Of a stretch of DNA of 64,000 nt, positions 1 through 8,879 are shown in pieces. Under the pieces are notes generated by a model. The model was not told the DNA's origin, did not search any database, and saw only the letters and a program-made list of their open reading frames with translations. Location: the NCBI GenBank assembly GCA_003001975.1, contig PVUG01000005.1, forward strand, positions 124,001 through 188,000. Reading direction: 5' to 3'. The stretch comes from Martelella mediterranea. Its GTDB lineage: Bacteria > Pseudomonadota > Alphaproteobacteria > Rhizobiales > Rhizobiaceae. Positions within the stretch are counted from its first letter, which is position 1; every line of letters starts with the position of its first letter. The position numbers and the translations under genes were made by a program.

Positions 1-1
1 G

Positions 2-922
2 CTCGCCGCACACATCACCAATGTGGACGAACTGGAGGCCACGGTCGATGAGGCGGCGGCACGCGCAATGCCGCTCACGATCCTCGGCGGCGGCAGCAAT
101 GTCGTTCTCAGCGAATCTGTCGAAGGAATTGTCGGCCTGATGCGGATCGGCGGGCGGCAACGCACAGAGCAGTCGGCAACCGACAATATCATTACCGCCG
201 GCGCGGGCGAAAACTGGCACGAATTCGTTGCCTGGACTGTCGCCAACGAGATGCCGGGGCTCGAGAACCTTGCCGGCATTCCCGGCACGGTCGGCGCGGC
301 ACCGGTACAGAACATCGGCGCCTACGGTGTCCAGCTGTCAGACTTCTTTCTTTCGCTCACAGCCTATGACACGCAAAACCGCAAGACCCTGACATTCGAC
401 CGGGAGGCCTGCGGCTTCGGCTATCGCAAAAGCCGGTTCAAGGCCGATCCGGGACGTTATATCATCCTCTCGGTAACGCTCGCCCTGCCCCGCCAATGGC
501 AAGTGACAAACGCCTATGCCGGCCTTGAGAAATTTCAGGCCGACGCACAGCCCGGCGAGGTCATGGCCCAGGTGCTGGCCTTGCGACAATCCAAGCTGCC
601 CGATTGGCGCGTGCTCGGCAATGCCGGTTCGTTCTTCCACAATCCCGTTGTCAGCCTCGCCCATGCGGAAACCATTCCGAACGCACCGCGCTATCCACAG
701 CCCGACGGTAGCGTGAAACTGTCCGCCGGCTGGCTGATCGAACAATGCGGGCTGAAGGGCGAGCGGCTCGGCCCGGTGGGCACGTTTGAAAAGCACGCAC
801 TGGTGCTGGTCAACCATGGTGGCGCAACACGTGCCGACGTTTCCCGGTTCTCCGCACTCGTGCGCGAGCGCGTCAAAACCCGCTTCAGCGTGGATCTCGT
901 GCAGGAACCGATCGAGATCTGA
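2..922 (+). CDS. murB: UDP-N-acetylenolpyruvoylglucosamine reductase (type I), 5' end outside window
   Basis: MurB uses NADPH and FAD to reduce UDP-GlcNAc-enolpyruvate to UDP-MurNAc in the cytoplasmic steps of peptidoglycan synthesis. The reading frame is open to the left edge, so the true start lies upstream; a GTG at 23 is internal. Visible E. coli-type motifs are the FAD-binding GGGSNVV, ENLAGIPGTVGAAPVQNIG, the Arg of CGFGYRKS, GNAGSFFHNP with the proton-donor Ser, and a C-terminal Glu in QEPIEI. The GAYGVQL segment and the order of motifs match type I (E. coli) MurB. Many alphaproteobacteria carry a different MurB in the dcw cluster; no dcw genes are visible here. Confidence 0.93.
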   Translation, partial: LAAHITNVDELEATVDEAAARAMPLTILGGGSNVVLSESVEGIVGLMRIGGRQRTEQSATDNIITAGAGENWHEFVAWTVANEMPGLENLAGIPGTVGAAPVQNIGAYGVQLSDFFLSLTAYDTQNRKTLTFDREACGFGYRKSRFKADPGRYIILSVTLALPRQWQVTNAYAGLEKFQADAQPGEVMAQVLALRQSKLPDWRVLGNAGSFFHNPVVSLAHAETIPNAPRYPQPDGSVKLSAGWLIEQCGLKGERLGPVGTFEKHALVLVNHGGATRADVSRFSALVRERVKTRFSVDLVQEPIEI

Positions 923-954
923 CCGTCGCCCGCAGGTCAGGCCAAGTTTTTTAG

Positions 955-979
955 CGTTTCACGATATATGCCTGAAACG
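955..979. repeat. Inverted repeat upstream of the PAS-GGDEF-EAL gene
   Basis: A perfect 7-base inverted repeat, CGTTTCA and TGAAACG with an 11-base spacer, lies in the AT-rich gap between murB and the next gene. It could be an operator or a weak hairpin after murB. No T-run follows it. No gene is supported in 923-1180. Confidence 0.3.
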
Positions 980-1180
980 TACAATTTATTGAAAAATATA
1001 TGTTTTTATCAGCCTGAACGTCACAGGACCGAAGGGTGAACACCCCTTGTCATAAATCCAATCGCCGCAACGGGTCGTTTCTGAGGGCAAACCGCCCTAG
1101 TATCAGTGGGACAATGACATGTCAGCGGCGCCCGAGGCCGATCGACCACGGCCGATGCCCGCTAAACCGGAGCAGGAACA

Positions 1181-4100
1181 ATGCCCCACGGAGCAGGCGA
1201 GAGCGAAATCCACGACCGTCCCATCGCGGAACGACGCCGGCTTGAGCTGATCATCGAGGCAACGCAGTCGGGCACATGGGAATGGAACATCGGCACCGGA
1301 GAACTGCGGCTCAACCGCGAATGGGCGCATATCATCGGCTATGAGCCGGAAGACCTCGAACCGACGGACCTGCAGACATGGCAGGACCGCATTCATCCGG
1401 ACGATCTGGCCGGGCACGAGGAAAACCTCGCCATGCACCTGCGGGGCGAAACCGACAGCTATGATTACGAGGCCCGGCTGCGCCACAGATCGGGACACTG
1501 GATCTGGGTCGCCGCGCGCGGCCGCGTTCTGGCCTGGACGGACAGCGGCAGCCCGGAGTGGATGTTCGGAACGCTGCAGGACATAACGCGCCGCAGGAAA
1601 GCGGAGGAAGAACTCAGAAAGAACAGGACATTTCTGGAGCGTACCGGCCAGATCGCCGGTATCGGCGGATGGGAGGTCGACCTCGTCAACGAGACGATAT
1701 TCTGGTCGGATGAAACCTGCCGGATCCACGGCGTCGAACCCGGCGACAACCCGACAATGGAAAAGGCGATCTCGTTTTACGCACCGCAGGCGCGCGCACA
1801 AATCGAGGAAGCCGTCGCCAGGGGCATATCGACGGGCACGCCCTGGGACGAACAACTGCCGTTGATACGCGCCGACGGCCGACAGATCTGGGTTCGCGCC
1901 GCAGGCTCCGCCGAATTCGACAGCGCGCAAAATCCGGTTCGGCTGGTCGGTGCGTTTCAGGATGTCACCGAGCAGACCCTTCAGCGCCTCGAACTCGAAA
2001 AACTCAACGAACGAATGGTGATCGCCAGCGAAAACGGCAGTATCGGGATATGGGACGCCAACCTTGTCACCGGCAAGACGCATTATTCCGACATCTGGTG
2101 TGCGCTCATCGGCTACCGCCCTGACGAGATATCCAGTGACGGCGATGAATGGCTGAAGTTCCTCCATCCCGACGATGCCGAAAGAGCCCTGAATGCCGAC
2201 GTCGCCCATATCCGTGGGGAAGCCCCTTATTTCGAGGAAGAATTCCGCATGCGCCACAAGGATGGGCGCTGGATCTGGATACTCGACCGGGGCCGGGTCG
2301 TTCAGCGGGACGAGAACAACAACCCGATACGCATGATCGGCACGCATACCGATATCACCGCCCGCAAACGCGCCGAGGAAGAACGGGCGCTGATGAGCGA
2401 ACGCATGGCGATTGCCACCGACAGTGGCGGGATCGGCATCTGGGAACTGGAGATCGCCCGCAGGGTCGCCCACTGGGATGCCTGGATGTATCGCCTCTAC
2501 GGCCTCGACGAGGCGGGACGCGAAGACATCGGCGAAGTCTGGCATCGGGCCGTGTATCAGGAAGACCGCGCGCGGGTCGAAGCGGCGGTGCAGCATGCCA
2601 TCGAAACCGGTGAACATCTCGACGAGGAATACCGTGTCGTCCTGCCGGACGGTGGGCTCAGGCATCTGCATATCGCTGCCAACGTTGTCCACGACGACAA
2701 CGGCACTCCACAACGCATCGTCGGTGCGGCCTGGGATATCACCACGCGCCGTCAGATGACCCTCGAACTCGCCGAGCAGCATGAGCTGATGCGGGTGACG
2801 CTCAACTCCATCGGTGACGCGGTGATCACCACCGATGCGCAAGGCAGGGTCCGCTGGCTCAATCCCGTTGCCCAGCGAATGACCGGATGGACCGTCGAAG
2901 ATGCCGAAGACCAGCCCTCTGACAGCGTCTTTTGTATCATCAATGAAGAAACCCGCGAAACAGCGCCGGACCCGATCGCCGCCTGCCTGGAACAGGAGCA
3001 GGTTGTGGGGCTGGCGGAAAACACGCTTCTGGTCGGACGTCACAGCTTTGAATACAGCATCGAGGATTCGGCCGCCCCGATCCTCAGCGCCGACGGCGAA
3101 ATTCTGGGCGCGGTTCTGGTGTTCCACGATGTCAGCGAACAAAGACGCCTGTCGCGCGAAATGACCTATCGCGCCAGCCACGATCCGCTGACCGGCCTTC
3201 TTAACCGGTCGGAATTCGACCGTCGCTTGCAGCGGACCTTCGAGACGGTGCAGAAGGACGACACCCGCAATGTACTCCTTTATATCGATCTCGATCAGTT
3301 CAAGATCGTCAACGATACATGCGGCCATACCGTCGGCGATACCCTGCTCAAGAAGGTCAGCCAGTTGATGCAGGACTGCCTGCGCAAGCGCGATACGCTG
3401 GCCCGGCTCGGCGGCGATGAATTCGCCGTAATCCTGGAACATTGCAGCCCTGAAGACGGCCTGCGGGTCGCGCAGAAGATCTGCGACCGCATGGCGGAAT
3501 TCCGCTTCGTCCACGACAACAAGCACTTCAGGGTTGGCGCGAGTATCGGTCTGGTGCCGTTCAACCAGCATTCGACCAGCGTTTCAGCCATTCTGCAGGC
3601 GGCCGACACCTCATGCTATGTCGCCAAGGAAAGCGGGCGAAACCGCGTCCATGTCTGGGAAGAAAGCGACGAAAGCCTCAAGATCAGGTCGGGCGAAACC
3701 CGCTGGGCATCCCGCATTGAACAGGCTTTGCAGCAGGACTCCTTTGTGCTCTATGCCCAGTCGATCGCGCCGATCGGCGCCAACGAAACCGGACGCCACA
3801 TCGAGCTTCTTCTGCGCATGATCGGAGAGGATGGTGAAGTCATCCTGCCCGGCAGTTTCCTGCCGGCGGCCGAACGTTTCAACCTCATGCCCCATATCGA
3901 TCGCTGGGTCCTCGGCGAAGCGCTGAGACAGGTTGCCGCCGCCCGGATGACAGACAGCGCCCACCGCATCTGCATCAACCTGTCCGGCCAGTCATTCGGC
4001 GACCGGAGCTTCCACAAGACCGCGCTCGACATGCTGGATGAAGCCGGCAGAGACGTCTGCCATTCTCTGTGTATCGAGATCACCGAGACCGCGATCATCA

Positions 4101-4480
4101 CCAACATGGCCGAAGCGGCGACCTTCATCACCGAACTGCGCCTGAGAGGCATTTCGGTCGCGCTTGATGACTTCGGCGCCGGCTCGTCGTCCTTCGGTTA
4201 CCTCAAATACTTTCCGCTCGACTACCTCAAGATCGATGGTCAGTTTGTCAGTGAATTGCTGAAGGACCCGCTCAACGAGGCGACGGTCAAATGTTTCGTC
4301 GAGGTCGCCCGGGTTCTGGGCCTTGAAACGATTGCCGAGTTTGTCGGCGATGAAGAAACCTGCGCGAAGCTGAAGACATTCGGCGTCGACTTCGCCCAGG
4401 GGTTCTACATTCATGAACCGGAACCGCTCGGCGACCTTCTCGGAAAGATCGCCGCAGGCGATGCCGATTCGACCAGCTGA
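1181..4480 (+). CDS. Multi-PAS diguanylate cyclase/phosphodiesterase (GGDEF-EAL)
   Basis: This 1099-residue cytosolic protein probably makes and/or degrades cyclic di-GMP in response to a signal sensed by its PAS domains. Five PAS/PAC units can be recognised at roughly residues 15-140, 148-268, 275-395, 400-525 and 530-655, each ending in a D(I/V)T or DVS-type PAC motif. The GGDEF domain has an intact GGDEF (744-748) and an upstream RKRD that fits the RxxD inhibitory site. The C-terminal EAL-type domain reads ELL in place of EAL but keeps the metal and catalytic positions (ITET, LDDFGAGSSS, LKIDG, ETIAE, QGF). No membrane segment or signal peptide is seen. The ATG at 1181 follows a GGAGCAGG ribosome binding site. 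Confidence 0.93.
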   Translation: MPHGAGESEIHDRPIAERRRLELIIEATQSGTWEWNIGTGELRLNREWAHIIGYEPEDLEPTDLQTWQDRIHPDDLAGHEENLAMHLRGETDSYDYEARLRHRSGHWIWVAARGRVLAWTDSGSPEWMFGTLQDITRRRKAEEELRKNRTFLERTGQIAGIGGWEVDLVNETIFWSDETCRIHGVEPGDNPTMEKAISFYAPQARAQIEEAVARGISTGTPWDEQLPLIRADGRQIWVRAAGSAEFDSAQNPVRLVGAFQDVTEQTLQRLELEKLNERMVIASENGSIGIWDANLVTGKTHYSDIWCALIGYRPDEISSDGDEWLKFLHPDDAERALNADVAHIRGEAPYFEEEFRMRHKDGRWIWILDRGRVVQRDENNNPIRMIGTHTDITARKRAEEERALMSERMAIATDSGGIGIWELEIARRVAHWDAWMYRLYGLDEAGREDIGEVWHRAVYQEDRARVEAAVQHAIETGEHLDEEYRVVLPDGGLRHLHIAANVVHDDNGTPQRIVGAAWDITTRRQMTLELAEQHELMRVTLNSIGDAVITTDAQGRVRWLNPVAQRMTGWTVEDAEDQPSDSVFCIINEETRETAPDPIAACLEQEQVVGLAENTLLVGRHSFEYSIEDSAAPILSADGEILGAVLVFHDVSEQRRLSREMTYRASHDPLTGLLNRSEFDRRLQRTFETVQKDDTRNVLLYIDLDQFKIVNDTCGHTVGDTLLKKVSQLMQDCLRKRDTLARLGGDEFAVILEHCSPEDGLRVAQKICDRMAEFRFVHDNKHFRVGASIGLVPFNQHSTSVSAILQAADTSCYVAKESGRNRVHVWEESDESLKIRSGETRWASRIEQALQQDSFVLYAQSIAPIGANETGRHIELLLRMIGEDGEVILPGSFLPAAERFNLMPHIDRWVLGEALRQVAAARMTDSAHRICINLSGQSFGDRSFHKTALDMLDEAGRDVCHSLCIEITETAIITNMAEAATFITELRLRGISVALDDFGAGSSSFGYLKYFPLDYLKIDGQFVSELLKDPLNEATVKCFVEVARVLGLETIAEFVGDEETCAKLKTFGVDFAQGFYIHEPEPLGDLLGKIAAGDADSTS

Positions 4481-4530
4481 TCCAAGGGGTCAGCCCAGAC
4501 TGCTGACAAAGCTCGTCTTGCGTTTCTTTC

Positions 4531-4642
4531 GTCATACCGGCCTTGAGCCGGTATCCAGGGCCGCTTGTTATGCGCTTTCAAAAAGAGTCTTTGCGCGCAA
4601 GGACTTGGCCCTTACTGGTTTCCGGCTCAAGGCCGGAATGAC
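4531..4642. repeat. REP-like inverted-repeat element
   Basis: Two arms of about 30 bases, starting GTCATACCGGCCTTGAGCCG at 4531 and ending CTCAAGGCCGGAATGAC at 4642, are near-perfect reverse complements and enclose about 50 bases. This GTCAT-CCGGC-type palindrome resembles REP/short mobile hairpins scattered in alphaproteobacterial intergenic regions. It lies between convergent genes. No coding capacity is seen. Confidence 0.7.
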
Positions 4643-4710
4643 GGTGGGGCAAAGCTGTGATTGCTCACAGGAGTTGTCAACAAACTGAGCTGAGCCAAGG
4701 GGTCAGCCGG

Positions 4711-6012
4711 TCACCATTTCTTATGTGGCAGGTCTATACCGTGCTCGGCGAGAAATTTTTCGATATGCACGGTTTCGCCGGTTTCAATCGAGCGGTTGGC
4801 GGCGATCCCCGTGAGGATGGACCAAGCCCCGTCGATATGGGAGGATGACCGCCCGTAGCGGTCTTCACCGCTCTCGGGATCGAAAAGATAACCGAGCATC
4901 ACCGGGTCGGCGCCGCCGTGATCGCCCTCACCTTCCCAGACATCGAGATTTTGCGGTTGCTGGCCGGCCAGATGCAGCGTCGTGGTCATCGATTCCGAGC
5001 CTTCCGATTTGTCCCGCTTGCCGCCGAAGACGCCGTGAACCTCGACATGGCGGTGCGACAGCTCGCCTTTGGTGCCGTAAAACTTGACCTCAAGCCCTTC
5101 CCACGGGCTGTAGGCGCACAGCGTGTAATTGAGGCTGGCGCCCGTGCCATAGACGGCCTGCACCTGCATGGTGTCCTCGATGGTGATATCATCGTCGAAA
5201 ACACAGCGGTCGCGCAGATAGCCGTCATCGTCTTCCGCATCGAGATAGAGGGCGCGCAATGCCTGATCGGCTTCGAGGTCCAGCCGGAAATCGCAATTCC
5301 CGGCGCTCGGACAGCTGTAACAGCGCGGGCCGCGTTTATGCAGGCCGAGCTTCTCGGCTGTCTCGGCATTATAGAAGGAGCGGCTTCCGTGCGCCGTCAC
5401 CGAGACCGGCGAAGACCCTAGCCACCAGTTGACGAGATCGAAATGATGAGTCGATTTGTGGACCAGCAGGCCGCCCGACTGGTTCTTGTAGCGATGCCAG
5501 CGGCGGAAATAATCGGCGCCATGGACGCGGTCGAGATACCAGCGGAAGCTGACGGCAGTCACATCGCCGATCACGCCCGACATCAGCAGATCCTTCAATT
5601 GCGTGCGCGCCGGCGTGTAACGGTAGTTGAAGGTGACGGTGACCTTGCGGCCAGTCTGCTTCTGGGCGTCGAGGATCGCCTTCAGCTTTTCCAGATCGAT
5701 GGTCATCGGCTTTTCGGTCATCACATCGCAACCGGCCCGCATGGCATCGACGATATAGTCATGATGCAGGTAATCGGGCACGGTAACGATCACCGTGTCC
5801 GGCTTCTGCTCGTTCAGCATTTGCGGAAATTCCGCCGCGCGATAGGTCGCAATTCCGTTGCCGGTGACAGGCACGGCATTGGCCGAAAGCGCCAGCCGCT
5901 TTTCGTTGATATCGCAAAGCCCGACCAAGGCGTTGCGGTCGGCATAGGTTTCGGCGACCGCGCTGCGAAACATCTTGTGCCGCGATCCCGTTCCAACGAT
6001 GGCGTATTTCAT
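4711..6012 (-). CDS. Gfo/Idh/MocA family oxidoreductase
   Basis: A 433-residue NAD(P)-dependent dehydrogenase, probably acting on a sugar or cyclitol. The N-terminus has the dinucleotide-binding GTGSRH motif (residues 7-12). The family EKP signature occurs in VMTEKPMTID near residue 100, and HKSTHHFDLVNWW carries the His/Asp expected in the catalytic region. A short Cys-containing stretch (CYSCPSAGNC) in the C-terminal half is unusual for small family members but occurs in longer ones. The substrate cannot be inferred. It stands alone, convergent with the GGDEF-EAL gene. The ATG at 6012 follows an AGGA ribosome binding site. Confidence 0.88.
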   Translation of the reverse strand: MKYAIVGTGSRHKMFRSAVAETYADRNALVGLCDINEKRLALSANAVPVTGNGIATYRAAEFPQMLNEQKPDTVIVTVPDYLHHDYIVDAMRAGCDVMTEKPMTIDLEKLKAILDAQKQTGRKVTVTFNYRYTPARTQLKDLLMSGVIGDVTAVSFRWYLDRVHGADYFRRWHRYKNQSGGLLVHKSTHHFDLVNWWLGSSPVSVTAHGSRSFYNAETAEKLGLHKRGPRCYSCPSAGNCDFRLDLEADQALRALYLDAEDDDGYLRDRCVFDDDITIEDTMQVQAVYGTGASLNYTLCAYSPWEGLEVKFYGTKGELSHRHVEVHGVFGGKRDKSEGSESMTTTLHLAGQQPQNLDVWEGEGDHGGADPVMLGYLFDPESGEDRYGRSSSHIDGAWSILTGIAANRSIETGETVHIEKFLAEHGIDLPHKKW

Positions 6013-6479
6013 GATCCTGCCCTTGTGCCCGGCAAACGCGTCCGCGCCGGCCTGTATGCTCCCGCCCCTTTCGGGGCCTCCCTCATCCGATCTCGCAAGC
6101 AGCCCCGCCCAAGAAAAGCATTCCTTCGAACGCCGTCCGAAGCCAATGCCATCATTGATCCATGCAAAATCCCCGTAAGGTCAGCATGATCCGGGGTGTC
6201 GGGAAAGTCGCGATACCGAGGTTTCAATACTGCCAGACTAGCAGATCAGAATCAATCTGCAGGCATGCGTCACGCCGTCATTTTCGAGACAGGAGGCCGC
6301 AGACGAAACGCCTGCGCATCACGGGCTTGCTTTTGACGTCAGCATCGAATGGACACAGCAGCACTCCCGTCCGCCAGCCACATGGAACAATTCAACCGCC
6401 GGATGACTTGGCCAAGAGACATGTTTTGAAAATCAGAACGCTTTCCCGTGCTGATTTCCGGAAGACAAGGAGATGAGAC
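6013..6479. promoter_or_regulatory. Divergent intergenic region between oxidoreductase and DUF4396 genes
   Basis: These 467 bases separate divergent genes and should hold both promoters. The only clear structure seen is an inverted repeat GCAGAT-N8-ATCTGC at 6241-6260. No small open reading frame with a convincing ribosome binding site was found. Confidence 0.35.
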
Positions 6480-7211
6480 ATGCCCGAATGGCTCCATTTG
6501 CTCGCCATCCTTTCGCTTCTCGCCGGCGCAATCGCCGCATTGATTATCGCTTTCGATATTTTCAGGCATCCGCAACATATGTGGATCATGAACGCGGTCT
6601 GGCCGCTGGTCGCGCTGTTCGGTTCTTTTGCGGCGTTATGGGCCTATTTTCGCTATGGCCGCCTGGCAACCCGCAAAGCCCATCACCAGGCGATGCACAA
6701 TGACGAGAAACCGCCGAACATGACCGAAACGCCGTTTGCGGTGATGGTTGGCAAAGGGGCTGCCCATTGCGGCAGCGGTTGCGCACTCGGTGATCTCGTC
6801 GCGGAATGGCTCGCCTTTCTCGTACCGGCGGTTGCCGTCTGGTTCGGCTGGCAGACAATCTTTGCCGAAAAGATGTTTGCGGTATGGATCCTCGACTTCG
6901 TCTTTGCCTTTTCCTTCGGCGTCATCTTTCAGTATTTCACCATCAAACCGATGCGTGGCCTGTCGCCGTATCAGGGCCTCATCCAGGCCGTGAAGGCGGA
7001 TTTTCTGTCTCTGACAGCCTGGCAGGTCGGAATGTACGGTTTCATGGCGTTCGCCCAGTTCTACCTCTTTCGCCACCTCCTCGGCATGAAACTGGAAGTG
7101 CCGACAGTCGAATTCTGGTTCATGATGCAAATCGCCATGTGGGCCGGCTTTGCAACATCCTATCCGGTGAACTGGTGGCTGATCGCGAAAGGCGTCAAGG
7201 AAAAGATGTAG
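6480..7211 (+). CDS. DUF4396 integral membrane protein
   Basis: A 243-residue membrane protein of the DUF4396 family, function unknown. Hydrophobic segments occur near residues 5-25, 35-55, 100-120, 130-150, 170-195 and 205-235. A conserved motif AAHCGSGCALGD (His and two Cys close together) sits at the end of a polar loop and could bind a metal; it is a hallmark of the family. The start is well supported by AAGGAGATGAGAC directly before the ATG. It is followed by tRNA-Cys on the other strand. Confidence 0.85.
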   Translation: MPEWLHLLAILSLLAGAIAALIIAFDIFRHPQHMWIMNAVWPLVALFGSFAALWAYFRYGRLATRKAHHQAMHNDEKPPNMTETPFAVMVGKGAAHCGSGCALGDLVAEWLAFLVPAVAVWFGWQTIFAEKMFAVWILDFVFAFSFGVIFQYFTIKPMRGLSPYQGLIQAVKADFLSLTAWQVGMYGFMAFAQFYLFRHLLGMKLEVPTVEFWFMMQIAMWAGFATSYPVNWWLIAKGVKEKM

Positions 7212-7323
7212 GCGGCGCTTTAAGGGTAAAAAATCCCGGCTTCGGCCAAGACAGAACAGTTCTGCGACAAGCCAGAAAAAAGACTAAATGATTTCAGATG
7301 ATTATCAGGCTGAAAAGCCGAAA

Positions 7324-7397
7324 TGGAGGCCTCGGCCGGAATCGAACCGGCGTGCAAGGATTTGCAGTCCTCTGCGTAACCACTCCGCCACGAGGCC
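7324..7397 (-). tRNA. tRNA-Cys (GCA)
   Basis: On the minus strand the sequence folds as a cloverleaf with acceptor arms GGCCTCG and CGAGGCC, discriminator T and an encoded CCA. The anticodon loop ACTGCAAAT reads GCA. The T arm carries GGTTCGATTCC. Its length is 74 bases. Confidence 0.95.
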
Positions 7398-7491
7398 CCT
7401 AGCTCGCTGGAAAGCAAGCGTTGGCGGGCAATTAGAATGATTTGCATGTTGGCGCAAGGGGAATTTCCGAAAAACCCCCTTCTAAACTCTG

Positions 7492-7527
7492 AAAAAGGCC
7501 TGTCTGTGATTGCAGACGGGCCTTTTT
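7492..7527 (-). terminator. Rho-independent terminator of the aldo/keto reductase gene
   Basis: The stem AGGCCTGTCTG pairs with CAGACGGGCCT around a short loop. It is flanked by A-runs on the left and T-runs on the right, so it can work in both directions. It lies downstream of the minus-strand aldo/keto reductase gene and upstream of tRNA-Cys. Confidence 0.85.
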
Positions 7528-7611
7528 CGTTCATGTGCCTGAAAATACCCTCACGCCGCCGGCCATCGAAAATGCGGCAAGCGGCGTTAACGGCAACCGG
7601 CTTCGGCGTTC

Positions 7612-8475
7612 TTAAATCTTGCCGCCATAGACCGGGAACATGCTGGCATCGCCGTAATCCTTGATGCGCTCGATATTCTTCAGCGCATCCATGTCGGCTG
7701 CGGAGATTTCGAAATCGACGGCCGCATTGGTGCGCATGTGGTCGGGGTTCGCCGTCTTCGGCAGCGGCAGGAGGCCAAGCTGCAGGCAATAGCGAATGCT
7801 GAGCTGCGGAATGCTGACATCATATTTCGCGGCAATCGCGGCGATCTCGTCATTATCGAGGATCTTGCCATGGGCGACCGGCGAATAGGCTTCGACCAGC
7901 ATATCCTTGCTCTGGATGTAGTCGATCAGATCGAAGGGCGTGTTGCTGATATGCGCGAGAATCTGATTCAGCATCGGCTTGACCGAAGCATTTTCAAGCA
8001 GATTGTCGAGGTCGGCCTTTTCGAAGTTGGAAACGCCGATTGCCCTGAGCTTGCCGGCCTCATAAGCCTCTTCCAGCGCGCGCCATGCGGCCAGATTGCC
8101 TTCGAAATAGCGTTCTTCGCCGGCAAAATCGCCCCAGGGCTGCGGGCTGTGGATGATCATCAGGTCAATGTAATCCAGGCCCAGATCCTTCAGCGAGTCA
8201 TCAATGGCGGCCTTGGCGTCGTCATAGTTCTTGTGGGAGGCGTCCAGCTTGGTGGTGACGAACAGTTCGTCGCGCGCCACGCCGCTGTTGCGAATGCCTT
8301 CGCCCGTGCCGCGCTCGTTGGCATAGGCCTGCGCGGTATCGATATGACGATAGCCGAGATCGACCGCGGCCTTGACGGCGTCCGCCACCTTGTCGTTGTC
8401 GATCATCCAGGTGCCGAGACCGAGCTTGGGGATCTTCACGCCGTTGGACAGTGTATAGGTTTCGTCGAGAATCAT
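7612..8475 (-). CDS. Aldo/keto reductase (2,5-diketogluconate reductase-like)
   Basis: A 287-residue NADPH-dependent carbonyl reductase with the TIM-barrel family signatures. The catalytic tetrad is visible: Asp and Tyr in DTAQAYANE, Lys in VTTKLDAS and His in MIIHSPQPW. The cofactor-binding end contains LPLPKTANPDHMRTN. It fits the AKR5-type group that reduces keto-sugars or methylglyoxal-like carbonyls; the physiological substrate is unknown. It appears to be transcribed alone, with a strong terminator after it and a repeat-containing promoter region before it. Confidence 0.9.
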   Translation of the reverse strand: MILDETYTLSNGVKIPKLGLGTWMIDNDKVADAVKAAVDLGYRHIDTAQAYANERGTGEGIRNSGVARDELFVTTKLDASHKNYDDAKAAIDDSLKDLGLDYIDLMIIHSPQPWGDFAGEERYFEGNLAAWRALEEAYEAGKLRAIGVSNFEKADLDNLLENASVKPMLNQILAHISNTPFDLIDYIQSKDMLVEAYSPVAHGKILDNDEIAAIAAKYDVSIPQLSIRYCLQLGLLPLPKTANPDHMRTNAAVDFEISAADMDALKNIERIKDYGDASMFPVYGGKI

Positions 8476-8879
8476 TTTGAATATCCCTTGGTGTCTGGCT
8501 CGAAGAGCCGCTTGTTATCTGAAAGTGCCCTCTATCTGGGACTGCAAAGTGCCCGCGATAAGGCCAATCAATTTAAAATGACTTATGAACGGTGCTCATC
8601 AATTCACCGATCAGGAATTGTCGAAGCATGATGGCATCGCAGCGGAATAGACGCGCTGATCGGGAGAACGGGTCCGCGGGCAATGCGACACGGCCTCGTG
8701 TCAAAACCCGATAAGGACAAGTCCATTTTCGGTATTTCCAGTTAACCGCGCCGACAAAAAACAGCCCAATTCATATTGGCTCGGCACGAATCACCTAAAA
8801 AATCAGGTACACTTGTCATCCGCGGGGAACTGCAAGGATCGACCAATAGGTAAAACGCATCGGAGGGAGTGGAAAAGCA
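8476..8879. promoter_or_regulatory. Divergent promoter region with AAGTGCCC direct repeats
   Basis: The 404-base gap between the divergent reductase and mscS-type genes holds two exact direct repeats AAGTGCCC at 8523-8530 and 8547-8554, 24 bases apart and 48 bases upstream of the reductase start. This spacing is typical of a dimeric regulator site. The right part ends in the GGAGGGAG ribosome binding site for the channel gene. No small gene is evident. Confidence 0.4.

Noticed and set aside
1103-3571. Long minus-strand open frame (822 codons) opposite the PAS-GGDEF-EAL gene
   Set aside because: It is an antisense shadow of a GC-rich gene: the plus strand has clear domains throughout and the minus frame has no recognisable motif.
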